Positions 19,558-31,354 are shown, numbered from the stretch's first letter. The stretch: DNA of 64,000 nucleotides from Phytophthora colocasiae (GCA_018806915.1 JAGKQI010000105.1:248001-312000), one strand, 5' to 3'. Translations and numbers: made by a program. The notes: generated by a model from the letters alone, not told the origin.

Positions 19558-21350
19558 CTAAGAAGGCGTGTATTGGTCCAAGGAGTCCGACAGCTGGAAC
19601 TTGCTACAAGCAGGAATAATACTCGCCTTGAGAAATTTGTCTACCATGTACTTCTCGCTCACGGCCTTCGCTTTATCCCGCTGAGTGTTCACCACTTGGA
19701 ATTCAATCACATGCAGGCGGTGCAGCTCCCCGAGGCAGTCTTGGAAATCAATTGGGTTGTACTTGGTGACGTGGTGCAATGTTGGCGTCCACGGTTCCGC
19801 CTCCCCTGTCATTAGGCGAGCAAGGTACACAGCAGAAGCTACCAGAACCGATGGTTTGAAGCGCACCATGTGATAAAAAAGTAGTGCAAAGTCACAGAGG
19901 TACTACAACAGAGAAATGTTAGAGATGGAAACGTTGCCAACAAGAACACTATCCGCCATCTACACTTACCCAGACCAGAGCTCGCTGCTTGTCCGTCGTA
20001 CACCCTGCCTTCGTATAGCGATGCATAAAGCCGTAGCATGTGGTGGATGCGACGCGGTACTCGAGTGCCTTCAGAACTTGTGCTTCCATGTCCAGCATCT
20101 ACAAGATGTATCACATAAATCAGCATATTTCACACATTGCACAGAAAGCAAGCGCCACATACCTCTTCCGCAGTGTACGTCTGGTCCGAAATGTAAACAA
20201 ACTCTTCGACGTTGGGTCCGAGGACTTCCTCGAACTTGGCAGCGATCATCATGCATGCACAACCAAGCAACTGGAATTGTTTCCGGTTGATCTTGATTTT
20301 CTTGAGGCATCGATCCACTAGATTAACCTGAAAGAAAGAGCATGGCAACATCAGATACCGTAGCTAGATAATACAAGGAAAAACAATGCAGTTTTCTCAC
20401 CGCCTTGTGGAACGTTTGAGAGTCGAGTTCGTACTCCTCGCCGACCTCAACAAGCCAATCAACCAGAATGGTCCGCATCTTCTCGTTAATGTCCAGCTGC
20501 ACAGTGCCAATGTAGTCTGCTTGCGGCAGATACTTTATCTCGTGTTTCCTGTAAAAAGTGTCCAGCTCGTGCACCAGCTTAGCTTGATGCGAGCTCATGG
20601 TAGCTGAGGGCGCATCAATATCACGCACTGCGGCTGCGTATGTGTCTTCATCAAAGCAAGAGTCTTTGTGGTCGAACGTAAACTTGTACGGCCGAGGTGC
20701 ATACTCATTCCTCGGTGGAGCTTCAATGTCATTCTGATTCTGTTCTTGAGTCTCCGGCGTCTCCTCATGTTTCATTTGCTTAGTTTTTGTCTCCTGAATC
20801 TCCTCCAATATCTCCTGCTTCACCACTGCTTCTTCCACGGCATCCAGCACCTGATTGTCCACCTAGAATTAACTATTCATCAGAAAATATTCTCCACCCT
20901 TCTCCTCTTACAAACCCCCACCTCTATCTTCGCATCCACATTCTCCTTTCCATCCATAATCTTCTCCTTCTCTTTGGTCTTCACTGTCGCCTGGAACGAC
21001 AACATGCTTGTCTGGATCTTCTGATGTACCGGCGGTTGGTTCTCATTGCCTTCGAACTTCCGCTTCTTGTTGCGCTGCTCCGTTTTCTTGGTAGGGACGC
21101 GCTTTTTGGCTTTACTGGCAGCTGTGGCAGCCATGGAGCTCTTCAGTGCCGAGTTAACGGTCGTAGCCGTCGTTTTGCGGCGTGTAGTAGCTCGAGGGGC
21201 TTTGGGTTTCGCTGCGCCATCGGTCACTTCCTTCTTGACGCCGCGCCTGGACGAGTTCAGCTTCTTGTTGTTGTTACTGATGTCCTGTAGCGCTCCACGC
21301 TTCCGTTTGCGCGTGGCGTCGGTCGCTGTGCTGCTCCGGGTGCGCTCCAT
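19558..21350 (-). CDS. A/B-type mitotic cyclin
   Basis: Regulatory subunit of a cyclin-dependent kinase. Five exons on the minus strand: 20922-21350, 20401-20862, 20163-20327, 19970-20098, 19558-19902; all four introns (59-73 nt) are GT-AG and in phase, giving 509 residues. The first intron has the less usual donor GTGGGG. The N-terminus carries a destruction box (RGALQDISN, residues 18-26) and a KEN box (135-137), the APC/C degradation signals of mitotic cyclins, in a Lys/Arg-rich region. The first cyclin box includes MRTILVDWLVEVGEEYEL (from residue 272), FEEVLGPNVEEFVYISDQTY and MLDMEAQVLKALEYRV; the second box follows. The FVYISDQTYT segment is closer to cyclin A, but I do not separate A from B firmly. 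Start ATG at 21350; an upstream in-frame extension lacks ATG. Confidence 0.92.
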
Positions 21351-22381
21351 GAGGAAACTTCGAAGGGGCTTCCGCACTGGGAGGCCAATACTGTCAGGCT
21401 TTTTGCGCGCGGGGGGTGGGGCGTACTTAAGAGGTACTTTTCCTAGTTTGAATTTTTGAAACCTTGCGCTTAGAAAAAGCAAGTGAAAGAACAGATGGAT
21501 ACACATTTGAAGTAAGTGTAAAGTAAACAGGACCACTTCAAGATCGCAGCTTCTTGCACAGGAGTCCTGTAGTCTACGTGTAGTGGACTACAGGACTCCT
21601 GTACTAGTATAACGCTGGTGGACTCATTTTATTGACAGAACCTGGAAGTCTACTGTGCTTCAGACAGCATCAAGGCTTTAAGCACTACAGAGCACCTCGC
21701 TGCGTGTACAGAATTCACCAGCTCCGCTGGCAATCGGAATGCTCTCGCCTCTTTGCTCGTCGGTCGAGCTCCATCCTTCCCGCACACCAACAAACAGCAA
21801 CAGCGGCTCCCAAATAGAGGCAGGATATCGAATATGATTCACTGGATCAAAAGTACTAAGACTCTTTAGTCTAAGAGAGGAGGACATTAACTTAAGCTCT
21901 TCATCTCCACAACAACAGCTTTCAACGTGGTGAGAACCTTGTCAGAATCGTCATGGCCACCATTCCCCACATTTCCGCCGGATCCATTTATCTGGAATAT
22001 CTTTGCTTGTGTTGTATATGACGATATAGCATACGGTTGAAGTAAAAGATGATGCCTGTTCAGACACTCTGCAGTCCCCGATGCAAGTTATCGCTCTTCA
22101 TGCCTCACTATACAATGAATAAAGGCAATTGATGTGTGTTGCTCTTTTCCAACCTCTCGTCTCGTTTTGAGGGAGCAACGCGGGCCCCCACTTGCTACAA
22201 TGAAGTGTCTCTCTATCGATGACACGATCCGCTTTGAGAACGCGAGTTGGGTGGCGTGACGGGTTGTTGTGAGGGTATTGTGTCGTTGCTGAAGGGCCAG
22301 GCAAATGGAGCAGAGGAGAGGAGCTTTTTACTGCAATTGAAAACACGTTTAATGTGCTAACGGTGGCATACACGTTCTACA
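21351..22381. other. Intergenic region with a perfect inverted repeat
   Basis: 1,031 nt between the cyclin start and the RP2-like 3' end. Contains the hairpin at 21558-21602. No coding region is supported. Confidence 0.45.
21558..21602. repeat. Perfect 17-bp inverted repeat
   Basis: Arms ACAGGAGTCCTGTAGTC (21558-21574) and its exact reverse complement (21586-21602) are separated by 11 nt. The arms themselves contain the palindrome AGGAGTCCT-like core. It could form a hairpin in RNA or cruciform DNA, or be the remains of a short inverted-repeat element. It lies about 210 nt upstream of the cyclin ATG. Confidence 0.7.
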
Positions 22382-23887
22382 TTAAACGACAGGTTTCCAT
22401 TGCTGGAAGACGAGATCACTCAAGCGTCTACGTGTAGTATGGATAGTATGAGGACAAACAATAGTTAGTGCCGATTTCACGATGATGTTTTTGCAACTTT
22501 GTACATACAGTGCCGTGGTTGTGTCCTTTGAAACAAAGATGACATCACTTATCGCGGCTTCCGAAGCGAACCGACCTCCTTGCAGTATGTCGTTGACATG
22601 TTGGTAGCTCTGAGCTCCTTGGAACTCCATCATTACTGATCCAGGTGTGGTTTTAGCTGCCTCAGTCGATTTCTGAACGGAACAAAAATGAGGAAGCATT
22701 ATCGAGAATGTGTGCACGACCCACGTACCTCCACTAACACAGTATTGCTAGTGAAAAGTGCCGCTGCCTGCTCGCCTGTGAGTTGCATCTGCCTCGTGCG
22801 AATCAATTGCGTAGGTTCGTCACTGCCATCTCGAGTGCCGTCACTCTTTTTCGTTGCAAGTGCTATGGACGTCACGAAATCTATCATCAGAGCTTCTTTA
22901 GGCTGAACAAACATTGACAAAAACTACTTAGTACGGTGCCCACAATGAGTGTCAACGAAAATGACACATGTACCACTGCGAAGCACACGAAAACGGTCGG
23001 TATGCCGTCTTTCCTTGCGCGAAGTCCACTGGTAATCGGAACCACCAACTGCGGCAGGTCCACAGACAGCCCCAACTCTTCCGCCGTCCAGGACGGCATC
23101 TTCCACAGCGATCGCGCTCCATTGTTTTCCTCCTCCGGCATCATTTCAGCCAGCGGAGACTCGTGCGGACGCATGGGGAGTGGCTTCCATCCACCGTGGT
23201 CTGGCGTAAAGTCAAAGATCTATAGCACAGACCAATACCAGGTTAGATGGTTTCACAAACTTAAGACGCGTGTAGTCACAACGCCGACCTCGCTCCACTT
23301 GTTGTTCCATGGTGAGAATTTGGCCTGGCGGAATTGCTGCTGCAATGAAAAGTAGGTCAATGGGAAACATGAAAAGCGTAGACCACTGGACGTCTCAATG
23401 ATCGGCGCTACGAGAGCAAGTAAAAAGATCAGCTCGGTCACGTTTAAAGACAAACTTTGCAGCTAACCCCACCCGTGGCGCTGTAGAGATACACATCTAC
23501 ATTCTCACAGTCACGCGTACGGAACTGCTGGACAGCACACACAACGGTGCAGCGTTTGCAGTTTCGCAGGAACACACTGCTTTCGCAGGGGCCGACGACG
23601 ATGCGGCAATTGACACAGGCATCAATTTGAACCGATGTGCAGTGATCCAACAGGAAGATATCGCAGTTGTGGCAGTCCTCGATGAGAAATTGCTGGCCGT
23701 TGATACTACCGGGAAGTTTGGCTAGAAACGACGCTGTCTGGATGTTGGAAAAGATGAAGTCTTCGCGTTTGAGGGTCGGATCCTTGCCGAACGTTGGTGC
23801 AGCTTTGGCACCGGCAGTCGATGGTGTAGACTTAGACTTGGCCTTCTCGCCTAGAGCTGGCGGGCCAGCGTGGCAGATGTTGCCCAT
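22382..23887 (-). CDS. RP2: RP2-like TBCC-domain protein (Arl3 GAP type)
   Basis: Homologue of retinitis pigmentosa 2 protein, an Arl3 GTPase activator that releases lipidated cargo to cilia. Five exons: 23473-23887, 23289-23407, 22977-23219, 22729-22902, 22382-22672; introns of 65-74 nt, all in phase, 413 residues. The first donor is GTGGGG. The N-terminus MGNICHAG gives Gly2 and Cys5 for possible acylation, though position 6 is His rather than Ser. Residues about 45-190 form the TBCC beta-helix with Cys-rich rungs; QQFRTRDC holds the conserved arginine finger (Arg123). The segment SATAPIIETSSG across the first junction matches the family and decides that splice site; NKWSE then IFDFTP decides the second. 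The C-terminal part corresponds to the NDK-like domain. A role in the zoospore flagellum is inferred. Confidence 0.92.
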
Positions 23888-24630
23888 GGCGAGTCCGGTG
23901 CTGTAGCAACAACTTCAACAACTTCAATGTACAGTGGGGTTTCACGTGATGGCTGTGCAGAAACGACCAAAATACATCAACGCCGTTTTCAGGATGAAGT
24001 GAAGTTCCTCAGGAAGATATGGTCTACAAAACAGTTTCTTTACAAGGTGTTGATTCTCTTCTTGGGACAAACGGGAGCCACCTGCGTAGGCAGGTCCTGC
24101 CAGGTGCGTCTTAACTCTACTATCGAACATCAACAAGTGCATCAAATCGATGAGTGGCATAACGTGCAGTACCGTAAACCGTAGACTGGTACATAATGTG
24201 TGTACTATAGCACATTGACCACACGTTGAAATCCTTTCACGTGTGATGAAAGACATAGCTTCATCAATTCACAATTCACTTGAGCTCTCAGGATGTTGTG
24301 GTGTCTGGGCCTGCAACAGTTTTCAGCAAACTATCAAAACCAAAGGTTGCACTGTTCGATGGTCTTTTTGGGCAAAGTCTTAGAAAGCCAGGACAAAACC
24401 TGTATAATGTTATAATCTGGATTTTCTTGATTTCAATCTTTTCTCTCCATTCTTTAAAATCCACTTCATCCACCTGTAATACTATATTTTCCTTCAATAA
24501 CCCACTGCTTTCGACTTGGCGGTGGTACGTACCTCAACAGCTGAAACTCGTATTTTTTTCTCCCATCCATCCCGTTCGCCATTGCTCGTCTGCACGAAGA
24601 AGGCGGAAGGCTCACGCTCCGTTGGATCCA
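23888..24630. other. Divergent intergenic region
   Basis: 743 nt between the RP2-like start (minus) and the PH-FYVE start (plus). The frame of the plus-strand gene is open back to 24280 but has no ATG before 24631, so part is probably 5' leader. No repeat was recognised. Confidence 0.4.
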
Positions 24631-27600
24631 ATGCTGGAGAAAGGTGCCGCCACGCCCCCAGGCTCCGGCCCGCCGTCGCCCACCGCCAGTGAGGCCTCGT
24701 TCCAGGCGGAGCGCAAGAAGACGGCGGAGCAGACACGCGCCAATATCGAGAAGTTCGTGGACGGTCTCATGAGTGAGAAATACACGTTGGCCGAGCTGCT
24801 AAATGAGAGTTTCACGGTGGAGATGCTCGAGTTGCTCTTTAAACGTATGACTAGTCGGTTGCGCGGTATTCTGTTCAGTAGAGACAAGACGCTAGAGTTT
24901 ATCCGATTGGCATTGGACGCCTCGTATCCGTCTCACACTCGGGCTATGGCGGCCCAGTTCATTGTGGTGGGAGGAGCTATGAACGCTATTTCTACGTGTG
25001 AACCAGGCCAACCGCATCAATGTGCGGAGTTCTGGGACTCCATCTTTGATACGTTGCAACGTGAAGCTGATGGAGTTTCGTCCAAGTGTGACACGCCACT
25101 GCGGCGTAAAGAACGCCAAGCTTCGGTGGCGGAACTGGAGGAACTTATCCAAGTGGCTGTGAAGGTGTTCCAAAAAGACGGAGCGGAAACTCTGCAGCAG
25201 AGTTTCGCAGAGCACCAAGAGGAGAACGGAGGGGATTCAGTGGAGGAATTGGCCAGACGCCGCAAGTCTTCGGCCAGATCGTCCCTTGGAGCTGACGCTG
25301 ATGTCTGTAGAGCGTTAGCAACGAATTCCCCATTGCCGTCGCCCAGAACACCAGATAATGGACAGAGTAACTTGCTGAAACCAGTGCAGATTGACCAGGA
25401 AACCGTGCAGAGAGATAGTGCCGAGATTTCAGGGGTTACGGAGAATGACGATTCAGATTCCGACGAGCCCGATGACACGGGCATCCCTGCTCCTTTGACG
25501 ACTGAAGTGAATGAGACGGCCATGTACGGCATCTTTAGCCACGATTCGGCCAACTTCGCATCGCAGATCTTGCGGTATTTCGCCATTCGAGGACAGAAGG
25601 GTGCGTGTATCCTGCACTTCTTGGCTGATCATCCAGCCACGGTGGACATGTTGCTGGCAAACATTGGCCACGACGACATCCGTACGCTGTTGCTACACCT
25701 CATCTATGCGGAGCACTCGGAGGCGGCCATCACGTCGCTGTTCGAAACTCACATGCTGCAGAAGTTGATTCAGAAACAAGTGACGTTTGCCCCGCCTCGC
25801 AATGCCTTCGAGCGTGACTGCATTGAAAACACCTTCATGTTGCTGCGTGAGATCGTACATGCGCCGTATTTGACAGGACGCGGTGTGGCCATCTCGGCCA
25901 GGACCATCCCACTGGACAAGGTCACAGGGCAGGATGAGTATGTGTCGATCTGCGGTGCTTCGCGTGAGACCGCTAACTCGGCCTTGCGTAAGTACACGTC
26001 CCGCAAAGTTCGGCGACTCATCCACTTGTTCATGCAGGAGCACCAAGCTGCACTGGAACATCTTTTCGTGCAAATGATCAAGGAGCTCACGTTCTGGAGT
26101 ACGCCACTGACCCGCGAGCGGCGAGGAAGCGCAGCTTCTCTCGAGTCGCTGATGCTGCTGTCGCAAGGCCACCCTCGCCCAACGTGCATTACGATGCTCA
26201 TGCATCTTTTCGAACTCACTGAAACGGTGGAGTTTACGGATACTAGGAACACGGGAGGCAATTCCGCTGCGACTGTCGGCATCGACTGCCTGAACTTCTT
26301 GTGTTCCACGCACCTGATGCGTAAGGGCAACTTGCTGGTGAAGAAGAAGCTGAAAAACGAGCTGCAGCTATGTCAGGTGAGTTTGAACTGCATGATGGGA
26401 CTCCGCATGACTGCGGTGCGTGAAGATCAGCCGCCCAAGTCAGCTAGTCTGGACCAAGCCTTCACGCCGAGTCTTGGGAACCAGAGCGTTATCACGTTGG
26501 ACGAAATGGAGAACGTGCAGAGCTCAGATTGGCATGAATTCGGCTTCAGTGTGACTGTGAAGAAGAAATTGCCAGACTCTAGCAAGAGCTCTGTAGCTTC
26601 TCAGCATACTGCAGTGACTCCCGCCAATGCCATGGTGCACCACCAACGCCGTAATGGAAAAGACGAGGATTCGACGACGGAGGTGAAATCTATTGAGTAT
26701 TTCGCTGCGTCTTCTGAAGAAGAGAAGCAGGCATGGATTACGCTGCTGCAGGCGGTGATTGACGGCGACCTTAACGAGCTGGAGATCTTCTGCAGTGATG
26801 ACTGGCGAAGCAATGTGCGCGAGTACCGACGCCTTCGAGAATGCTTGATCACGTGCATGGAACGGAAGGGACACGAGCTTATGGTTTTCTTGAAACAAGT
26901 GATAACCTTCAACACCCGTCGAGCCTCTGGTTTTCATCTCTGGTCGGTTGTCAGATGTCTGAACTCAGTGCTGTCGAACGAGTCAAAACGTTTAGACAGG
27001 ATGTTCGTTGGTGCTCATGTGATCACGACGCTGATCACTTGTTACGAGAAGTATCCGATGTGGAACTTGTTGCTAGGTGAGATTACCAAGATGCTGGTGT
27101 TCTGCATTGGAGATTTTAAAAGTAAGCGTTCACGCAAGTGTCCGATCGTCGGACGCATCTTGCAGACGGAAGGTGAGGACGCCAAGTTGGCGCCTCTGCT
27201 CTGCAAGGTGTACCTCAACCGAGATGCCATCGACAGCAATGGGGAACAGGAATACGACAGTTTGGCGGGTACAGATGCATTTTCCAACTTGAAACTGGTC
27301 ATGGAGGCGCTCAAGATGTGCTACAAGGATCCGAAAACGAGAAGTCAAGAACGCATCCAGTGCGAAATGAAGACCAATCCAGTATGGCGGAAGCTGGTGA
27401 AAACATCGGAAGAAATGGCCAAGAAGGACCCACTGAGCTGCATTTTGGCGGTCGGAACGCCTCCTTCGCTCTCTCCAGCAGATGTAGCCAACTCAACCAC
27501 ACCGCCATTTGGAGTAAATTGCCCCACACCTCCCACATTCCAGGAGGACATTATCAACCAGATCAGTCGACCAAGCTATTCTACTGCTCATGGTTTTGGC

Positions 27601-28614
27601 TCGTCATTCTTGGAAGGCGACGGATGTGCGTTTGGGTATTTGTTCAAGGAGCGACACGGTGGTCGTGAGTGGAAGAAGGCGCTTGTTGTGTACGAATACG
27701 TCTCGCACAAGCTCTGGTATTTCTATCCGAGCGAAGTGGATGAGACGCACACGATTCAGTGGAAATGGATCGTGCCGTTGTCTGTCCGCAGTCGCTACAC
27801 GCACGGCCAGGATGAAACTCACTCGTCCGTGGGGCACCACGGTCTGTACATCACAGCGTACGACCACCAGCAGAATGATGAAGATAGTAAAGTGTCGGCG
27901 AAGGAGATGCATTTCAGCGTCACTAAGCTCGAGGACCGGGACTTGTGGAAGGACCTGCTATCGAGTGCGGCGGATACGATCCATAGGCTGGCTCGGGAGT
28001 ATTCGGTGCTTTCGCAGAAGCTGAAGAAACCGGACAAAAAGACTGTGACCCACTGCCAAGACCCAACGTGCAACACACCGTTCAAGCTCTTCCGTCGCCC
28101 GCACTCGTGTAAACGTTGCGGCAAATGGATGTGCGCCAAGTGCACGTCACAGCGCATGTCGATTCCGGAGGTGGGTCTTTTGCACCCAGTCCGTCACTGC
28201 CGCGCGTGCTTCGAAGCTAATGGTGGTGCCCACGCTGAGACGGAGCCTTTCAACCTCTTCCATCTCGCTTCAAGAAGCAACAACGCGAACGATGTGGGGG
28301 CAAATATTGCTGCTACAGTTGCTTCACAGAACGGTACGCTTTCCAACGCAGAGCTGTACGAGCTGGCGCATGGCATGGTTTCTCCTCGAACTCTGATGCA
28401 GATGAACCGTCGACTGACACGACTGAGCTCGATTGATTCGCCCACCGCAGTGGAGAATGGTGGTGGCTTTCACGTGGACGAGATCAACGCACCTGGCAAC
28501 CTTGGCGCTGAAAATCTCTCCACGTTTGCAGATGATGACGACGAGTTGTCCCCGTTTTCGTCTTCTTTATCGCGTCGCAGTCTGTTGAACCCTCGGGAGG
28601 ATATCCGCGGATAG
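24631..28614 (+). CDS. Large PH- and FYVE-like zinc-finger protein
   Basis: 1,327 residues from the first in-frame ATG (24631, MLEKGAATPPG); no intron is needed. The N-terminal two thirds are helical, with repeated leucine-rich stretches (residues about 45-140 and 298-500) that resemble SAPS or armadillo-type folds; this assignment is weak. A first PH-like segment is near residues 630-710 (ends EEEKQAWITLLQAV), a clearer PH domain at about 990-1115 (GYLFKERHGGREWKKALVV to LWKDLLSSA). Residues 1141-1193 form a FYVE-type finger: eight Cys/His ligands in HCQDPTC, HSCKRCGKWMC, AKC and HCRAC. It departs from the classical FYVE signature (RRPHSCK instead of R+HHCR, no WxxD, RAC for RVC), so PI3P binding is uncertain. 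The C-terminus is Ser/Asp-rich. Endosomal or phosphoinositide signalling is inferred. Confidence 0.85.
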   Translation: MLEKGAATPPGSGPPSPTASEASFQAERKKTAEQTRANIEKFVDGLMSEKYTLAELLNESFTVEMLELLFKRMTSRLRGILFSRDKTLEFIRLALDASYPSHTRAMAAQFIVVGGAMNAISTCEPGQPHQCAEFWDSIFDTLQREADGVSSKCDTPLRRKERQASVAELEELIQVAVKVFQKDGAETLQQSFAEHQEENGGDSVEELARRRKSSARSSLGADADVCRALATNSPLPSPRTPDNGQSNLLKPVQIDQETVQRDSAEISGVTENDDSDSDEPDDTGIPAPLTTEVNETAMYGIFSHDSANFASQILRYFAIRGQKGACILHFLADHPATVDMLLANIGHDDIRTLLLHLIYAEHSEAAITSLFETHMLQKLIQKQVTFAPPRNAFERDCIENTFMLLREIVHAPYLTGRGVAISARTIPLDKVTGQDEYVSICGASRETANSALRKYTSRKVRRLIHLFMQEHQAALEHLFVQMIKELTFWSTPLTRERRGSAASLESLMLLSQGHPRPTCITMLMHLFELTETVEFTDTRNTGGNSAATVGIDCLNFLCSTHLMRKGNLLVKKKLKNELQLCQVSLNCMMGLRMTAVREDQPPKSASLDQAFTPSLGNQSVITLDEMENVQSSDWHEFGFSVTVKKKLPDSSKSSVASQHTAVTPANAMVHHQRRNGKDEDSTTEVKSIEYFAASSEEEKQAWITLLQAVIDGDLNELEIFCSDDWRSNVREYRRLRECLITCMERKGHELMVFLKQVITFNTRRASGFHLWSVVRCLNSVLSNESKRLDRMFVGAHVITTLITCYEKYPMWNLLLGEITKMLVFCIGDFKSKRSRKCPIVGRILQTEGEDAKLAPLLCKVYLNRDAIDSNGEQEYDSLAGTDAFSNLKLVMEALKMCYKDPKTRSQERIQCEMKTNPVWRKLVKTSEEMAKKDPLSCILAVGTPPSLSPADVANSTTPPFGVNCPTPPTFQEDIINQISRPSYSTAHGFGSSFLEGDGCAFGYLFKERHGGREWKKALVVYEYVSHKLWYFYPSEVDETHTIQWKWIVPLSVRSRYTHGQDETHSSVGHHGLYITAYDHQQNDEDSKVSAKEMHFSVTKLEDRDLWKDLLSSAADTIHRLAREYSVLSQKLKKPDKKTVTHCQDPTCNTPFKLFRRPHSCKRCGKWMCAKCTSQRMSIPEVGLLHPVRHCRACFEANGGAHAETEPFNLFHLASRSNNANDVGANIAATVASQNGTLSNAELYELAHGMVSPRTLMQMNRRLTRLSSIDSPTAVENGGGFHVDEINAPGNLGAENLSTFADDDDELSPFSSSLSRRSLLNPREDIRG

Positions 28615-28873
28615 AGACGGAAACTGGTAGGTAGTAAAATTGAGTCATGACAAGGGATTCCAGCAAGTGCTGAAGGAAATAGGCTCCAAGTCTCCAGTAC
28701 TTGGCAGGTGAACAACGACACAAGAAGAAGACAATTCAGAAAAGTAGAGTGACCAGCAAATACATGTACGAAGTATGCACTTGCTTCCACTATGTATGTT
28801 ATACAGAATCATAATATCTTGTCTCCAGTATGTAGTATATATACAATCGTCAGAATGCAAGTCACATTAGAAA

Positions 28874-30609
28874 ATGTCGTCGACCAAGCGCGCAATTGAC
28901 ACTGATGCTGAAGCTCATGAGCGGTCCAAACGCTCTCGTCGCACGCGCTGGGGCCACGACGAGGAGCAAGTGAGTCCGGACGCAGCCAAGCGCAAACCGT
29001 CGGCGAGTCCCAAGGCCCTCAGCGACATTGTCAAGCGGTTGTCCAGTGTTGTGCAACAACAAAGTGCACCTGAAGAGCTGCAGGCGGCGGCCTCGCGTCC
29101 ACTTGTGGTACGTTGCTGTGCCTTTGCTTACTGAGGGATGACGTAGTTTGATGCGTTCTTTAGTTTCATACTCGTGTTGCTGCTGCTGTAGGGAGCAGGA
29201 GGTCAATTGGATGCACAGGCGGCGCGTGCGAGGGCGTTGGCACAGGCCAGTTTGCTGTCATTAAATCTACCTAGTGCTAGGATTTCACCCAATGATCTGG
29301 CTAGACGACTGTACATTGGCAACTTGTACTACGACTTGAAGGAAGAGGATATCCGCAGTGCATTTGCTCCGTTTGGAGCTATTCATTCGATTGATCTGTC
29401 GTTGGAGCCAGGGTGAGAAGAACACTATGGAAGTTTATTGATATATAGAGCTGATGGTTTTGTTGCAGAGCGTCGAGATCGAAGGGCTTTTGTTTCTTGG
29501 AGTATGAGGACGTTTTGGCGGCCGAAAGCGCTGTGCAAGTGCTGAATGGAACGTCAATGGCCAACAGGACAATACGAGTGCGTACTAGAGCTTTGGAGTT
29601 GACGAGAAGATTGCACGTACTGAATTCAAGTGTTTTTCTTTGGCTGCAGGTTGGTCGACCGCATCGTGGAAATACAAACCTGAATGACTCGCTGTCGATC
29701 GGACAGGAGGCGATCAAAAAGTAAGGTCTGCACTGGATACAAGTTTTTTCGGAGAGTGATAACTGACGTGGTGTTTGCATTTGTTTGCTACAGTGTGCCG
29801 ACGAAGTGTATCTACATTGCCAATGTTCGAGTGGAGCTAAACAGCCAACACCTGCAGGTTTGTGCGTCATTAGTTCGCGACTTGTCGGGTTTATCGCTAA
29901 TGTTGTGTTGAACAGAGCATTTTCTCTCCGTTCGGAGCTATCCACTCGTGTGTTATGGCAGCGGTGTCACCTTTGGAGTCGGGAATGGTAAGCATGATAA
30001 TGGGTCATGCATGCATGACAGGACAACAACTAATTCTTGTGGTGTACTTTATAGCACCGCGGATACGGCTTTATGCAATTTGTCGAGGAAAGCTGTGCGC
30101 TGAGTGCGATTCAGCACATGAACGGGTTTGAACTGGCTGGCCAACCGCTCAAGGTGGGCAAGGCTAGTGAAGCTGCTATGCTTATCAATCTTGCCAGTCA
30201 AGACAAAATAGTACTCGATGGTCCAGGTGCTACGACCGATGGTAATGGAGCGGCCGAGCCAGAAAAGAAGCCGTTCGGTGTGGATGACGTTGAAAAGGTG
30301 AAGGACGTTGCGGACAGTGATGACAAGTGTTGTCTCTGTTTGATGAATCTAGTGAACCGCGGTGAAGTGGATGAGGAGCTGGAAGATGAGGTGCGTGGCG
30401 AGTGTGGCAAGTTTGGTATCGTGAAGAAAGTGGAAATCCACGAGCTGGCAGACCACGTGCGCGTGTTTGTGTTGTTTGACGATGCAGCTGGTGCCACCAA
30501 GGCGAAAGGGGCGCTGCATGGCCGATTCTTCGGCGGGAATCAAGTCCAGGTGCACTACTACGACCTGCACGAGCTGGAGGAGAAGAGATACACACGCGAA
30601 TTCCTGTAA
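28874..30609 (+). CDS. PUF60: PUF60-like poly(U)-binding splicing factor
   Basis: Three-RRM protein that helps U2AF recognise 3' splice sites. Seven exons: 28874-29107, 29192-29412, 29469-29577, 29650-29720, 29794-29857, 29916-29987, 30055-30609; six GT-AG introns of 56-84 nt, phases consistent, 441 residues. The N-terminus is basic (ERSKRSRRTRWGHDEE). RRM1 (about 115-190) has RLYIGNLYYDL and KGFCFLEYE; RRM2 (about 212-290) has CIYIANV and HRGYGFMQF; the C-terminal RRM (about 335-435) is a U2AF-homology motif with the GRFFGG (RxF) ligand-binding loop. VGRPHRGN after RRM1 and VGKA after RRM2 are family hallmarks. It lies 259 nt downstream of the PH-FYVE gene and convergent with the Yippee-like gene. 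Confidence 0.95.
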
Positions 30610-30790
30610 ATCGATCAGAAGGAAAAGACGGTGGGTGGATGAAACACAACACGGTTGGTTACTAGCATTCTGGTTTGGAGAGCCAGAACAGAGAGCAGGT
30701 TCACTGTGTTTGCTGCCTATGTGTCGTCGCTGTTGCTGTAGTCGCGCCTCATTTCCCGCCCAGCTCTGATTGTCGTAAGCCCAATTCTGC

Positions 30791-31354
30791 TCAAGGCAGC
30801 TGGTCCGTCTTGGCTAACTCGAGAATGAATTTGCCTTCCTTGTACTTCTCCGAGGCGTTGTGTGCTTCTTTCTGGATGTAGGTACCCCCGTGGCACAAGA
30901 GCAAGAGATTCCAAGTCAGTGCAGTACAGCTTCATGGCAAGCAGACAGCTTGCAAGGCTTACGTATTTCCAGCCGACGGAACTCCAGCACGTGTTGCAGT
31001 AGAGATCCAGTACAACGTGTAGCCCCGTCATGAGCATCCGCTCCTCTGGTGGACCCGTGCACACATTGACTCTATATAGTAATTAGAGAAGGATAAATGA
31101 CTGTGGTTTGTTCTGTACAGGCAGGCAGTTGAGCGACAAACGCACGCTGAGTTGAAGAGGTAGGCTTTTCCACTGGTGCCTTGAAAATTCTGATAACGAC
31201 AAGAGTACAGAATCAATGGAAGATTGAGCAGAGGCCACAGGAGTTACGATGTTACCTTGGAGATGATGTCTTCATTACGCGCGAGATGTGCATTGCACTT
31301 GGCACAGCGGAAGACCCGAGAGCTTTCCACATACACCTCGAAGACACGTCCCAT
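30791..31354 (-). CDS. YPEL: Yippee-like zinc-binding protein
   Basis: Small, highly conserved eukaryotic zinc-binding protein of poorly defined nuclear/centrosomal role. Four exons: 31256-31354, 31146-31189, 30963-31071, 30791-30871; introns of 66-91 nt, in phase, 110 residues. Exon 1 gives [20 protein letters not shown] and [13 protein letters not shown]; exon 2 [13 protein letters not shown]; exon 3 [19 protein letters not shown] and [12 protein letters not shown]; exon 4 the end [13 protein letters not shown]. The two CxxC pairs (CAKC, CNTC) are the Yippee zinc ligands. The exon 2/3 junction (AGC|A) is fixed by the expected SAVNV reading. The middle exon is only 44 nt. It is convergent with PUF60 and divergent from the secreted dioxygenase. 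Confidence 0.94.

Noticed and set aside
24280..24630. Upstream extension of the PH-FYVE protein
   Set aside because: It begins at TTG, contains no ATG in frame, and its sequence is hydrophobic and unlike the rest.
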